Shown: positions 1 through 7,501, counted from the first letter of the stretch. The stretch is DNA of 7,795 nucleotides from Hyphomicrobiales bacterium (GCA_023266715.1 JAHFPK010000040.1:7229-15023); one strand, 5' to 3'. The notes: generated from the sequence alone by a model not told the origin. Numbers and translations are program-made.

Positions 1-3000
1 GGGCTGCGGGTTTGACGGGCTTGCGCAGCACGTGAATATCATGAACCGTGGCCTGGTCGGCCACGGCAAGTGACCTGTCGGCTGTAATAAGAATTGCCGG
101 AATGGACCTCCGGGCCTTGCGGCGCAATTCATTGATGAGCGAAATGCCATCCTCCTTGTCGAGATGGAAATCGGCGAGGATCATGTCAATTTTGCCATCG
201 GCGCTGTCATAGGCGCGAAACGCTTCGGCGCTGCCCAGTGCTATATGGGCTGAACAACCCCAGCCATTGAGCAGATGCTTCATGCCATCCAGAATTGCCG
301 GTTCATCATCGATCACCAGAACCTCGGTTGTACTGCCAAGTCCCGGACGCTGCTGGCGCGGCAGGCTCTTGCCGCGGACGCGCGGAATGGCCACTTGCGA
401 CAGGGGTACGGTGATGGCGAACATGCTGCCTTTGCCATGGGCGGTGTGGAGCGTGATGTCACTGCCGAGAATGCGGGCAACGCGTTCGACAATCGACAGG
501 CCAAGGCCAAGGCCCGTGGCAGAACCATCGTCTTCACCCAGTCGCTGAAACTCCTGGAACACCATTTCCCGCTTGGAATCAGGGATGCCAATGCCGGTGT
601 CGTGAATTTCAATTCGCAACATGCGTCCCTTGCGACGACAGCCCATGAGAATGCGGCCCGACTTTGTGTACTTGACGGCATTGGAGATGAAATTCTGCAT
701 GACACGGCGCAGCAATTTGCGGTCGGTTTCAACGGTTGCGCCGCAGGGCATGGCCTTGAGAACCAGATTTTTCTTGGTAGCGGCAGGCGCATATTCCGTA
801 CTCAGTGTTTCCATGAGATCGTCAATGCGAAAGATCGAGAGTTCCGGCAGCATGACGCCCGCATCGAGGCGCGAAATATCGAGGAGCGCAGTGAGAATCT
901 CTTCAACCGCTTCCAGCGAGGAATCAACGTTGCGCGCCAGGGCACCATCGTTGGAGCGCTTGAGCCGCTCCACCAGGCTCGAGGTAAAAAGACGGGCGGC
1001 ATTCAGCGGCTGCAAAATGTCGTGGCTTGCGGCGGCAATGAACCTGGTCTTGCCGAGATTGGCGGACTCTGCTGCAGCCTTGGCCACGGCCAGTTCACCA
1101 TTCAGCCGTGTCAACTCCATCGTGCGCTGGACCACACGGCGCTCAAGCTCCTCATTTGATTTCTGCAGGGCTTCAGCGGCACGTACGCTTTCGGTTGCGT
1201 CATTAAAGGTGATGACCACACCACCGTCGGGAATCGCATTTGACCGCACTTCCAGCACCTGGCCACTGTCGTTCACGCGTTCGCGGAAGTGCTCGTGGGA
1301 CATGGCCATCTTGCGCAGCCGGTCTTCGAGGCTGGTTTCGCCGCCGTCAGTTGTACGCAGGAATTCAAGGACGATCTCGCGCATGGGGGCACCCACACGC
1401 CCCAATTCATTGCTGAGCTTCAGATGGTCCTGAAAGCTGGCATTCCAGCAACTGAGGTTCATTTCGGAATCAAAGACCGCAATGCCCTGCTCGACATTGT
1501 CGATGGCCGATTGCAGCAGATCGCGATTATGCTGGATGGCGGCGGAGGCATCGTCGAGGAGCCGCATGGCGCCACGGGGATGGGCGGAATGGCGCTCCAG
1601 CAACAGCGCCATGACAAGACGCGACGATGCCACTCCAACAGCACGGGCCAACAGATGCTCGGCAAAGCGCAGCATACGCACGTCTGCTTCCACGGTTGGC
1701 TTTTGCGTCATGCCGCGCTGGGCAAAGAATTCGGCAAAGGCCTGTCTGGCGCGGGCTTCACCCAGATAGCGCGCCACTGTCTGCTCAAGCTTTTCAACGG
1801 TGACAGCGGTTCGCCACAGGCGGAAACCCGTTCCGGTTCCAACCGTCAATTCACGGGTTACAAAGCTTGTGGCCTGGATGCGCTCAATGGGCGTGGGGAC
1901 GCGGCTCAGGGAAAAGCCAACATAGGCAAAAATATTTGCGGCAAGACTCCACAGCACACCATGGCTTAAGGCATCCAGTTCCATGCCGAACAGCATGCGG
2001 GGCCTGAGAAAGCCCAAGCCGAAGGGCCCCTGTTCGATCAGGCCTTTTCCGATCCAGCCTGCATCGGCAATTGAAGGAAGCAGCAGCGTATAGGCCCAGA
2101 CTGCCGTTCCAGCCATGAGGCCCGCCATGGCACCGCGCGAGGTTGCCCGTCTCCAGATCAGGGCCCCGAAAAAGGCGGGGGCGAACTGGGCCACGGCGGC
2201 AAAGGAAATCAGACCGACCTGGGCGAGCGCTGCCGACGAGCCGATCATCCGGTAGTAGCCATAGGCCAGCACCAGCACGAGGGCGATTGCCAGTCTCCTG
2301 ATGGTGATCAGAGTCTTGCCCATGTCATGGAGGATTTCCGGCCGCTCCGCGCGCTGCCTGAGCAGCAGGGGAACCACGAGGTTGTTACAGATCATGATGG
2401 AGAGCGCGATGGTTTCAACAACAACCATTGCTGTGGAAGCGGACAATCCTCCGATGAAGGCTATCATGGCAAAGATGCTGCTCTGGGCGCTTACCGGCAG
2501 GGCGAGCACAAACGTGTCGCCATCGGCACTTGCCGGAAGCAGGACAAGACCGGTAATGGCGATGGGAATCACAAAAATATTGATGGCAACGAGATAGAGC
2601 GGAAACAACCAGGCAGCACGGCGGATGTCGGAGGGGGCGGCGTTTTCGACAACGGCCACGTGGAACTGCCGGGGCAGGAGGATAATTGCACTCGCTGCAA
2701 GAAGGGTCAGCGTCAGCCAACGGGTGCCGTTCAATCCCTTGGCAAACAACGCGAAAATGTTCTGGTCCGATGATACATGGAAGGCGAGGCGTTCAAAGCC
2801 TCCCATCATGGAGAGGGTCACAAACAGTCCAACCGCCACGAAGGCCACAAGCTTCACGATGGACTCAACCGATATCGCCAGGATCATGCCGTCCTGATGC
2901 TCGGTCGTATCAATGTGGCGCGTGCCAAACAGGACAGCAAAGACGCCCATGGTAAGGGCCACCAGAATGGACAATCCATCGGAACGTTGCATGACCGGCA

Positions 3001-3469
3001 TGATGGCATCGGGAAACAATGGATCGGTGATCATGGTCTGCAGCGACGATGACACGGCCTTCAACTGGATGGAGATATAGGGCACGACGCCAATGGTGGC
3101 GACCCCCGCAACCAGCGCGCCCAGAGCCTCGCTCTTGCCATAACGTGCCGACAGGAAGTCAGCGATTGAAGCGATGTTCTGGCGCTTGGCAATTTCGGCA
3201 ATCCTCTGCAGCAGACGCCAGCCGAGGGCAAAGACCAGGATAGGCCCGATATAGATTGGCAAAAAATCATAGCCGGAACGCGAGGCAATGCCGACGCTGC
3301 CGAAATAGGTCCAGGAGGTGCAGTAAACACCAAGCGACAGGGCATAGATGAAGGGCCGGGGGGAACCCGGTTTTCGCCGGTTGACGGGCCTGTCGCCCCA
3401 GGTTGCGACCGCAAACAGGCCGCCGAGGTAGGCCAGTCCGAAAAAAAAGATCATCCAGCTCTGCAGCAT
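1..3469 (-). CDS. SSF-STAC-PAS hybrid sensor histidine kinase/response regulator (CrbS/MxtR/NahK-like), 3' end cut by window edge
   Basis: The frame is open without a stop from ATG at 3469 to the left edge, 1,156 codons. Residues about 1-520 are a multi-span SSF (SLC5-like) transporter module, with the stretch CTSWTYFGSVG near the N-terminus. A soluble STAC-like linker follows (about 525-640), then a PAS domain (about 648-760, with DNVEQGIAVFD), a coiled coil, and the DHp helix ASHDILQPLNAARLF with phospho-acceptor His816. The HATPase has the N box (NFISNAVKYT, Asn930), G1 (DTGIGIP, Asp957) and G2 (GLGLGL, 986-991). The receiver has Asp1054/Asp1055, phospho-acceptor Asp1100, Thr1129 and Lys1150, so only a short tail should be missing. 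All catalytic residues are present. Related kinases (CrbS, MxtR, CbrA) govern acetate or amino-acid use. The ligand here is unknown, and no partner DNA-binding regulator lies in the window. The start fits the family's hydrophobic N-terminus (MLQSWMIFFFGLAYLG), but the Shine-Dalgarno is weak. Confidence 0.93.
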   Translation of the reverse strand, partial: MLQSWMIFFFGLAYLGGLFAVATWGDRPVNRRKPGSPRPFIYALSLGVYCTSWTYFGSVGIASRSGYDFLPIYIGPILVFALGWRLLQRIAEIAKRQNIASIADFLSARYGKSEALGALVAGVATIGVVPYISIQLKAVSSSLQTMITDPLFPDAIMPVMQRSDGLSILVALTMGVFAVLFGTRHIDTTEHQDGMILAISVESIVKLVAFVAVGLFVTLSMMGGFERLAFHVSSDQNIFALFAKGLNGTRWLTLTLLAASAIILLPRQFHVAVVENAAPSDIRRAAWLFPLYLVAINIFVIPIAITGLVLLPASADGDTFVLALPVSAQSSIFAMIAFIGGLSASTAMVVVETIALSIMICNNLVVPLLLRQRAERPEILHDMGKTLITIRRLAIALVLVLAYGYYRMIGSSAALAQVGLISFAAVAQFAPAFFGALIWRRATSRGAMAGLMAGTAVWAYTLLLPSIADAGWIGKGLIEQGPFGLGFLRPRMLFGMELDALSHGVLWSLAANIFAYVGFSLSRVPTPIERIQATSFVTRELTVGTGTGFRLWRTAVTVEKLEQTVARYLGEARARQAFAEFFAQRGMTQKPTVEADVRMLRFAEHLLARAVGVASSRLVMALLLERHSAHPRGAMRLLDDASAAIQHNRDLLQSAIDNVEQGIAVFDSEMNLSCWNASFQDHLKLSNELGRVGAPMREIVLEFLRTTDGGETSLEDRLRKMAMSHEHFRERVNDSGQVLEVRSNAIPDGGVVITFNDATESVRAAEALQKSNEELERRVVQRTMELTRLNGELAVAKAAAESANLGKTRFIAAASHDILQPLNAARLFTSSLVERLKRSNDGALARNVDSSLEAVEEILTALLDISRLDAGVMLPELSIFRIDDLMETLSTEYAPAATKKNLVLKAMPCGATVETDRKLLRRVMQNFISNAVKYTKSGRILMGCRRKGRMLRIEIHDTGIGIPDSKREMVFQEFQRLGEDDGSATGLGLGLSIVERVARILGSDITLHTAHGKGSMFAITVPLSQVAIPRVRGKSLPRQQRPGLGSTTEVLVIDDEPAILDGMKHLLNGWGCSAHIALGSAEAFRAYDSADGKIDMILADFHLDKEDGISLINELRRKARRSIPAILITADRSLAVADQATVHDIHVLRKPVKPAA

Positions 3470-3534
3470 GGGGGCAAACCTAGCGCGCTTTTTGCCCCGA
3501 TGGAAACAGCCAAACGATCGCGGACATAGAACAA

Positions 3535-3550
3535 ACGTCTAATATACGTC
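3535..3550. repeat. ACGTC direct repeat with 11-bp periodicity, candidate operator
   Basis: ACGTC occurs at 3535-3539 and again at 3546-3550, separated by TAATAT. The repeat unit is therefore spaced one DNA helical turn apart, in an otherwise AT-rich patch of the divergent promoter region. Such spacing suits a dimeric activator or repressor binding one face of the helix. A NarL/LuxR-type partner of the kinase is one candidate. Function is inference, and a 5-bp repeat can arise by chance. Confidence 0.3.
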
Positions 3551-3654
3551 CAAAAAATTGCCCTCTAAGTTATGGGTTGAACCACGGGGGGAAAACCATC
3601 CCGCACCTTGGAAAAAAGTGAAGCCAACAAAGGCTCGGGGCCCATAACCAGACA

Positions 3655-3662
3655 AAGGGGAG
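3655..3662 (+). promoter_or_regulatory. Ribosome binding site of the MHS permease
   Basis: AAGGGGAG lies 8 nt upstream of ATG at 3671. It fixes the start there rather than at an upstream in-frame ATG at 3608, which would add 21 polar residues without a ribosome site and without family resemblance. Confidence 0.75.
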
Positions 3663-3670
3663 AAAACACA

Positions 3671-5524
3671 ATGTCTGATATCACGATGAATGCACCCGCC
3701 GCACGGGGGCAAGGGATGAGCAGCGACGAAAAATTTGTCATCTTCGCCTCGTCCACCGGTACTGTCTTCGAATGGTATGATTTTTATCTCTACGCCACAC
3801 TGGCTCCATTTTTCGCGGCCCTTTTCTTTCCGCCAGGCAATGACACGGCGGCCTTGCTCTCTGCTTTTGCCACCTATGCCGCAGGCTTTTTGGTCCGCCC
3901 CTTCGGGGCTCTGGTCTTTGGCCGGCTTGGCGACATGATCGGCCGCAAATACACTTTCTTGGTCACCATGATGGTGATGGGTATTGCAACCTTCTTGGTT
4001 GGCCTTTTGCCAACCTTTGCAACCCTTGGCTGGCTTGCCCCCATTCTGCTCGTGAGTTTGCGTCTCCTGCAAGGCCTGGCGCTGGGTGGTGAATATGGTG
4101 GTGCTGCCACCTACGTGGCCGAACACGCACCTAGCAATCGGCGCGGTTATTCCACCAGTTGGATTCAGACCACGGCCACCATCGGCTTCTTCCTGTCGCT
4201 GCTGGTGATCGGCATTAGCCGCAATTACATGACGACCGCCGACTTTGCCGAGTGGGGCTGGCGTATTCCCTTCATCGTTTCCGCCTTCCTGCTGGTTTTC
4301 TCCATCTGGATCCGGCTGAAATTGAATGAATCGCCGGTTTTCCAAAAAATGAAATCCGAGGGCAAGGCATCAAAGTCGCCGCTGACGGATTCCTTCCTGC
4401 GTTCGCCCAACAACAAGCTTGTTTTGCTTGCCCTTCTTGGCGCCACGGCAGGACAGGGTGTTGTCTGGTACACGGGGCAATTCTATGCCCTGTTCTTCCT
4501 CACCATCACACAGAAAGTGGATTATCTCACGGCCTATTGGCTGGTGGGCATTGCGCTTCTGCTGGGCACGCCATTCTTTGTTTTCTTCGGCTCCCTTTCC
4601 GACCGGATCGGCCGGCTGAAGATCATTCTGGCGGGCTGTGTGATTGCTGCACTTACCTACTTCCCTCTGTTTGGAATGCTGGCGAAGGCCGTCAATCCGG
4701 ATTTGGCGGCGTTCCAGACGACGGCGCAAATCACCGTTGCCAGCGATCCCGCCAATTGCCACTTCAACATCTTTGTTGGACCCTGGTCAAAATTCGGCGA
4801 TTGCGACAAGGCCAATGACTTCCTGACCAAGTCCGGCCTTTCCTTCACGACGGCCAAGGGTGCTGCGGGTTCTCCTGCCACCCTTACTATCGGTGCGGAC
4901 AAGAAGATTATTGAAGGCTTTAGCCCCTTCACCTGGTCAAAGGCTCTGATTGATGCGGGCTATCCCTTGCTCAAGTCAGCATCTTCCACGATTGCCCTGG
5001 CCAAGGAACAGTCTGACCAGGTTGCGGCCCTTCAGGCTGAGAAGAAAACCGCAGATGTCCTAAAGGTCTTGAGTGATGCGCGCATTGCTGCTGATCCTGC
5101 GGCCAAAAAGATTGCGGCCATCGCCAATGTCGATGGCGTTGAAGTGGCAGCTGATGGCTCAAGTGCTACAGCAACTGTCACCGAAATTGCGCCCGGCAAT
5201 GCGGATAAGGCCAAGATCAACTGGCCTCTGGCCATCGGTATCCTGTTCATCATGATGATTTATGTCACCATGGTCTATGGTCCGATTGCAGCGTTTCTGG
5301 TTGAACTCTTCCCGACCCGCATCCGCTACACCTCCATGTCGCTGCCCTATCATATCGGCAACGGCTGGTTCGGCGGCATGCTGCCCCTGCTGGCAACGGC
5401 GATTGTGGCATCCTACGGCAATATCTACGCAGGCCTCTGGTATCCGATTGTCGTTGCCGTCATCACGGCAGTGATCGGCTTCTTCTTCCTGAAGGAAACC
5501 AAGGATGTAAATATCGCTGCTTAA
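3671..5524 (+). CDS. MHS-family (metabolite:H+ symporter) MFS transporter with large periplasmic TM9-TM10 insertion
   Basis: This is a 617-residue inner-membrane permease with 12 predicted TM helices. The N-terminal half carries FEWYDFYLY at 33-41 (MHS signature region) and the MFS loop 2-3 motif GRLGDMIGRK at 84-93. The second half repeats it as GSLSDRIGRLK at 307-317. TM9 ends near residue 337 and TM10 starts near 519. Between them lies a hydrophilic Ala/Lys-rich segment of about 178 residues, which MFS topology places in the periplasm. It has two cysteines (363 and 378) that could form a disulfide, and a Lys/Glu-rich, probably helical part. MHS proteins without such an insert are usually about 430-550 residues. 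The family imports organic acids, betaines, shikimate or similar solutes with protons; the substrate here cannot be named. It is divergent from the hybrid kinase and is followed by its own terminator, so it is probably monocistronic. Confidence 0.92.
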   Translation: MSDITMNAPAARGQGMSSDEKFVIFASSTGTVFEWYDFYLYATLAPFFAALFFPPGNDTAALLSAFATYAAGFLVRPFGALVFGRLGDMIGRKYTFLVTMMVMGIATFLVGLLPTFATLGWLAPILLVSLRLLQGLALGGEYGGAATYVAEHAPSNRRGYSTSWIQTTATIGFFLSLLVIGISRNYMTTADFAEWGWRIPFIVSAFLLVFSIWIRLKLNESPVFQKMKSEGKASKSPLTDSFLRSPNNKLVLLALLGATAGQGVVWYTGQFYALFFLTITQKVDYLTAYWLVGIALLLGTPFFVFFGSLSDRIGRLKIILAGCVIAALTYFPLFGMLAKAVNPDLAAFQTTAQITVASDPANCHFNIFVGPWSKFGDCDKANDFLTKSGLSFTTAKGAAGSPATLTIGADKKIIEGFSPFTWSKALIDAGYPLLKSASSTIALAKEQSDQVAALQAEKKTADVLKVLSDARIAADPAAKKIAAIANVDGVEVAADGSSATATVTEIAPGNADKAKINWPLAIGILFIMMIYVTMVYGPIAAFLVELFPTRIRYTSMSLPYHIGNGWFGGMLPLLATAIVASYGNIYAGLWYPIVVAVITAVIGFFFLKETKDVNIAA

Positions 5525-5551
5525 GCGCAGAATTGACTAACCAACAACAAG

Positions 5552-5588
5552 CCCCGTCTGGCGCGTGTTTCCAGGCGGGGTTTTCTTT
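5552..5588 (+). terminator. Rho-independent terminator after the MHS permease
   Basis: A 10-bp stem pairs CCCCGTCTGG (5552-5561) with CCAGGCGGGG (5571-5580), with one G-U pair and a 9-nt loop. The T-rich tract TTTTCTTTCT follows. It sits 27 nt past the permease stop codon and just before the end of the convergent DUF1127 gene. The left flank is not a clean A run, so it should act mainly on the plus strand. Confidence 0.9.
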
Positions 5589-5606
5589 CTTGCCAGCCCA
5601 AATTCA

Positions 5607-5843
5607 TCATCCGCGAGAGGTGAAACCCTTCAATGCATGCACAGGATTCACGCTCAGCGGCAGGCTTCCAGCGCAACGCAAATCACCGCGGGCGAGGCCT
5701 ATATCCCTCAGCATGTGATCATCGAATTTGGAAAGCTTTGCGATTTCCTTGTGGGCACGCCAGTTGTGCAGAAGGTTGGAAACAATGCTCCAGGCGCTCG
5801 GCTGAACCTCACGGGAAGCGATGAATTGTGCGTATTCTCTCAT
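5607..5843 (-). CDS. DUF1127 (YjiS-like) small protein
   Basis: This is a 78-residue protein. The DUF1127 signature is clear at residues about 24-56: a Trp/Arg-containing helix (LLHNWRAHKEIAKLSKF) followed by the typical DDHMLRDIGLARGDLR. The start at 5843 is chosen because a strong AGGAG (complement of 5850-5854) lies 6 nt upstream; an upstream in-frame ATG at 5891 has no comparable site. DUF1127 proteins are small, basic, cytosolic and common in alphaproteobacteria, where some members affect RNA turnover, phosphate uptake or stress responses. The specific role here is unknown. It is convergent with the MHS permease and divergent from the MocR regulator, which could therefore control it. The C-terminal 20 residues after the signature are less typical. 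Confidence 0.85.
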   Translation of the reverse strand: MREYAQFIASREVQPSAWSIVSNLLHNWRAHKEIAKLSKFDDHMLRDIGLARGDLRCAGSLPLSVNPVHALKGFTSRG

Positions 5844-5847
5844 TGTA

Positions 5848-5856
5848 CTCTCCTTT
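5848..5856 (-). promoter_or_regulatory. Ribosome binding site of the DUF1127 gene
   Basis: On the minus strand this reads AAAGGAGAG, a near-perfect Shine-Dalgarno about 6 nt from ATG at 5843. It decides between this start and the in-frame ATG at 5891. Confidence 0.8.
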
Positions 5857-5904
5857 GATTTTGCGCTTGGCGGCGCGTCCAATGGAGGCAATATGATATT
5901 TTTT

Positions 5905-5960
5905 ATGGTCTGATATAAGAACCAAGATATTCAAGATTTACCAGACCAAGTTGCAAGATA
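5905..5960. promoter_or_regulatory. Repeat-rich candidate operator between DUF1127 and MocR genes
   Basis: Two kinds of repeat overlap here. An inverted pair TGGTCTG (5906-5912) and CAGACCA (5942-5948) has arm centres 36 bp apart. A direct composite pair consists of ACCAAG then CAAGAT at 5921-5926/5932-5937, and ACCAAG then CAAGAT at 5945-5950/5954-5959, about two helical turns apart. MocR/GabR-type dimers are known to bind spaced short repeats in the intergenic region next to their own gene, so this is a reasonable operator candidate. Binding is inferred, not shown. Confidence 0.4.
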
Positions 5961-5963
5961 ATT

Positions 5964-5977
5964 CCGCCATCTGGCGG
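5964..5977. repeat. Short palindrome CCGCCATCTGGCGG
   Basis: Perfect 6-bp arms (CCGCCA and TGGCGG) flank a 2-nt centre. The palindrome lies 87-75 bp upstream of the MocR start. No T tract follows, so it is not a terminator, and the 2-nt centre argues against an RNA hairpin of this exact form. It could be a protein-binding site. Confidence 0.3.
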
Positions 5978-6052
5978 GCCCCATGGGCTTGCTATGGTGG
6001 GATTTGTACGGTTAAGCTTGGTATGGGAGAAATAATTATAAATACGTAAATC

Positions 6053-7501
6053 ATGGAACCAATTTTTGAGCTCAATCTGAGGCTGCCCAAAAAAGGGTCG
6101 CGTTTACTTCTACGTTCCCTGCATGAGCAACTTCGCGCCGCAATCATCGAAGGCCGCCTGAAAGCAGGTGTCCGGCTGCCAGCTTCGCGCACTCTGGCTC
6201 AATCCATGAAAATATCGAGAAACACCGTCGTTCTCGCCTACGAGATGCTCATGGGTGAAGGATATCTTGTGACCAATACCAGCGCCGGCTCCACCGTTGC
6301 GGATGTCCGTCCGAAGCAAACCAAGCAAAGAGCCGCGCTTGACGATGGGAAAGCCGACCGCCGCTTGACATCATTCTGGCGAGGCCGCAGCCCAAAGGAA
6401 GATACGGACCTTAGCAAGCCAGCCCGATATGATTTCAGGCCGGGCTATCCCGACATGTCGCTGTTTCCGTTCGATGTCTGGCGCAGATTGACAACGCGGG
6501 CCGCCCGGGCCGAGTCCAAGCTTCCAATCCTTGAGGGCGAATCCCAGGGTCTTTTGGCCCTGCGGAAGGCGATTGCCGGTCATGTTTCCTATGCGCGGGC
6601 CGTGGCCTGCAGCCCCGACGACATCGTGGTGACTTCAGGCTTTCGCCAAGCCGTCGATTTATTGGCACGCATCATGATTGTGCCGGGAGAAACGCAGGTC
6701 GCGCTGGAGGATCCATGTTACCACGCGGTGCGCAATATTTTTGAGTCTGTGGGCGCACGCATTGTGCCGGTCCCGGTCGACGAAGAGGGCCTTGTCGTCA
6801 GTAAGCTGCCGTCAACCGTGAAAATTGTCTGCACGTCTCCGTCGCACCAGTTCCCCCTGGGAGTTACCATGTCGCCGGGAAGGCGCATTGATCTTCTTGA
6901 GTTTGCCAACAGGCACGGCGCCGTGATCATTGAAGATGATTATGACAGCGAGTTCAGGATTGAAGGCAGGCCGCTCGATGCCCTTCATACGCTTGATCGC
7001 CAGAATGTGGTGTTTTATACGGGCACGTTTTCAAAATGCCTTTTTGCGGCCCTGCGGATTGGTTTTGTCGTGGCGCCGCCCTGGGCGCGAAAGGCCCTCA
7101 TTGCCGCGAAGCAGATTAGTGACGCTCACAATCCAGTCCTCCAGCAGGAAATGCTCGCGGCCTTCATCAATGAAGGGCATCTCGTGAAGCATATTCGAAA
7201 AATGCGTGCCGTCTACAGCGAACGCCATGATGTTTTGATCAAATCGCTGCAGCGAAATTGCGGGAGCTGGCTGAAGCCAATTCCCTCTTTTGCCGGCGTA
7301 CATCTTGCTGCTGTTGCAGACCGGCGCTACGACATTCAAGAGATTGCCAAAAGGGCCCTCAATGCCGGCATTCGGCTACAGACATTTTCCTCGGCTGCCG
7401 CCGCAGTTTCGCCCAAGTCGGGCGTGGCGTTTGGGTTCGGCCTGATCAAGACGAAGGATATCGCGTCCGCTGTCACAGCGCTAGCGCAATGCAGGCTGTG
7501 A
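6053..7501 (+). CDS. MocR/GabR-type PLP-dependent transcriptional regulator (GntR winged helix fused to aminotransferase domain)
   Basis: This is a 482-residue protein, normal for MocR proteins. Residues about 15-80 form a GntR winged helix (RSLHEQLRAAIIEGRL, LPASRTLAQSMKISRNTV, then MLMGEGYL). After a linker, residues about 125-482 are a fold-type I aminotransferase domain. PLP-site residues are visible: Lys328 in TFSK (aldimine), Asp295 and Tyr297 in DDYDSEF, and Arg335 seven residues after the lysine, matching the spacing in GabR. HQFPLG is also typical. The C-terminal position often occupied by a carboxylate-binding Arg reads GVAFGFG, without Arg, as in many MocR members. An in-frame TAA at 6047 fixes ATG 6053 as the most upstream start. 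No good Shine-Dalgarno precedes it (GGGAGA is about 22 nt away). The effector and target genes are unknown; the divergent DUF1127 gene and the MocR gene itself are candidates. Confidence 0.93.
   Translation: MEPIFELNLRLPKKGSRLLLRSLHEQLRAAIIEGRLKAGVRLPASRTLAQSMKISRNTVVLAYEMLMGEGYLVTNTSAGSTVADVRPKQTKQRAALDDGKADRRLTSFWRGRSPKEDTDLSKPARYDFRPGYPDMSLFPFDVWRRLTTRAARAESKLPILEGESQGLLALRKAIAGHVSYARAVACSPDDIVVTSGFRQAVDLLARIMIVPGETQVALEDPCYHAVRNIFESVGARIVPVPVDEEGLVVSKLPSTVKIVCTSPSHQFPLGVTMSPGRRIDLLEFANRHGAVIIEDDYDSEFRIEGRPLDALHTLDRQNVVFYTGTFSKCLFAALRIGFVVAPPWARKALIAAKQISDAHNPVLQQEMLAAFINEGHLVKHIRKMRAVYSERHDVLIKSLQRNCGSWLKPIPSFAGVHLAAVADRRYDIQEIAKRALNAGIRLQTFSSAAAAVSPKSGVAFGFGLIKTKDIASAVTALAQCRL

Larger units (their letters stand above)
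3470..3670. promoter_or_regulatory. Divergent promoter region between hybrid kinase and MHS permease
   Basis: This is a 201-bp non-coding gap between two divergent starts, so both promoters should lie here. I could not assign convincing -35/-10 boxes in either direction. Visible structure includes an ACGTC direct repeat (3535-3539 and 3546-3550), a short palindrome GGTTGAACC (3575-3583) and A-rich runs. The permease Shine-Dalgarno is at the right end. Shared regulation of both genes is inferred from the arrangement only. Confidence 0.6.

Noticed and set aside
275..1159. 294-residue plus-strand open frame opposite the kinase gene
   Set aside because: It is antisense to the histidine kinase and receiver coding region, which shows every expected motif. 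The plus-strand translation has low-complexity composition, no recognisable domain and no ribosome site; it is a shadow of codon bias.
1289..1969. 226-residue plus-strand open frame opposite the PAS/STAC region
   Set aside because: It is antisense to a well-supported gene, with His/Gln-rich composition and no family resemblance.
3608..3670. Upstream in-frame ATG for the permease (21 extra residues)
   Set aside because: There is no ribosome site before 3608, the extension is polar and unlike the family N-terminus, and a good AAGGGGAG precedes ATG 3671.
3539..4345. 268-residue minus-strand open frame covering the promoter region and the start of the permease
   Set aside because: It overlaps the MHS permease N-terminus, which has clear MFS motifs and a ribosome site. 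The antisense translation is Gly/Gln/His-rich and unlike a real protein.
4684..5216. Permease insertion as a sign of a gene fusion, frameshift or inserted element
   Set aside because: The frame is continuous, base composition looks like the flanks, and I saw no terminal repeats or target duplications. It reads as a native loop domain.
5565..5858. 97-residue plus-strand open frame over the terminator and the DUF1127 gene
   Set aside because: It is antisense to the DUF1127 coding region, which has the family signature and a strong ribosome site. The frame begins inside the terminator hairpin.
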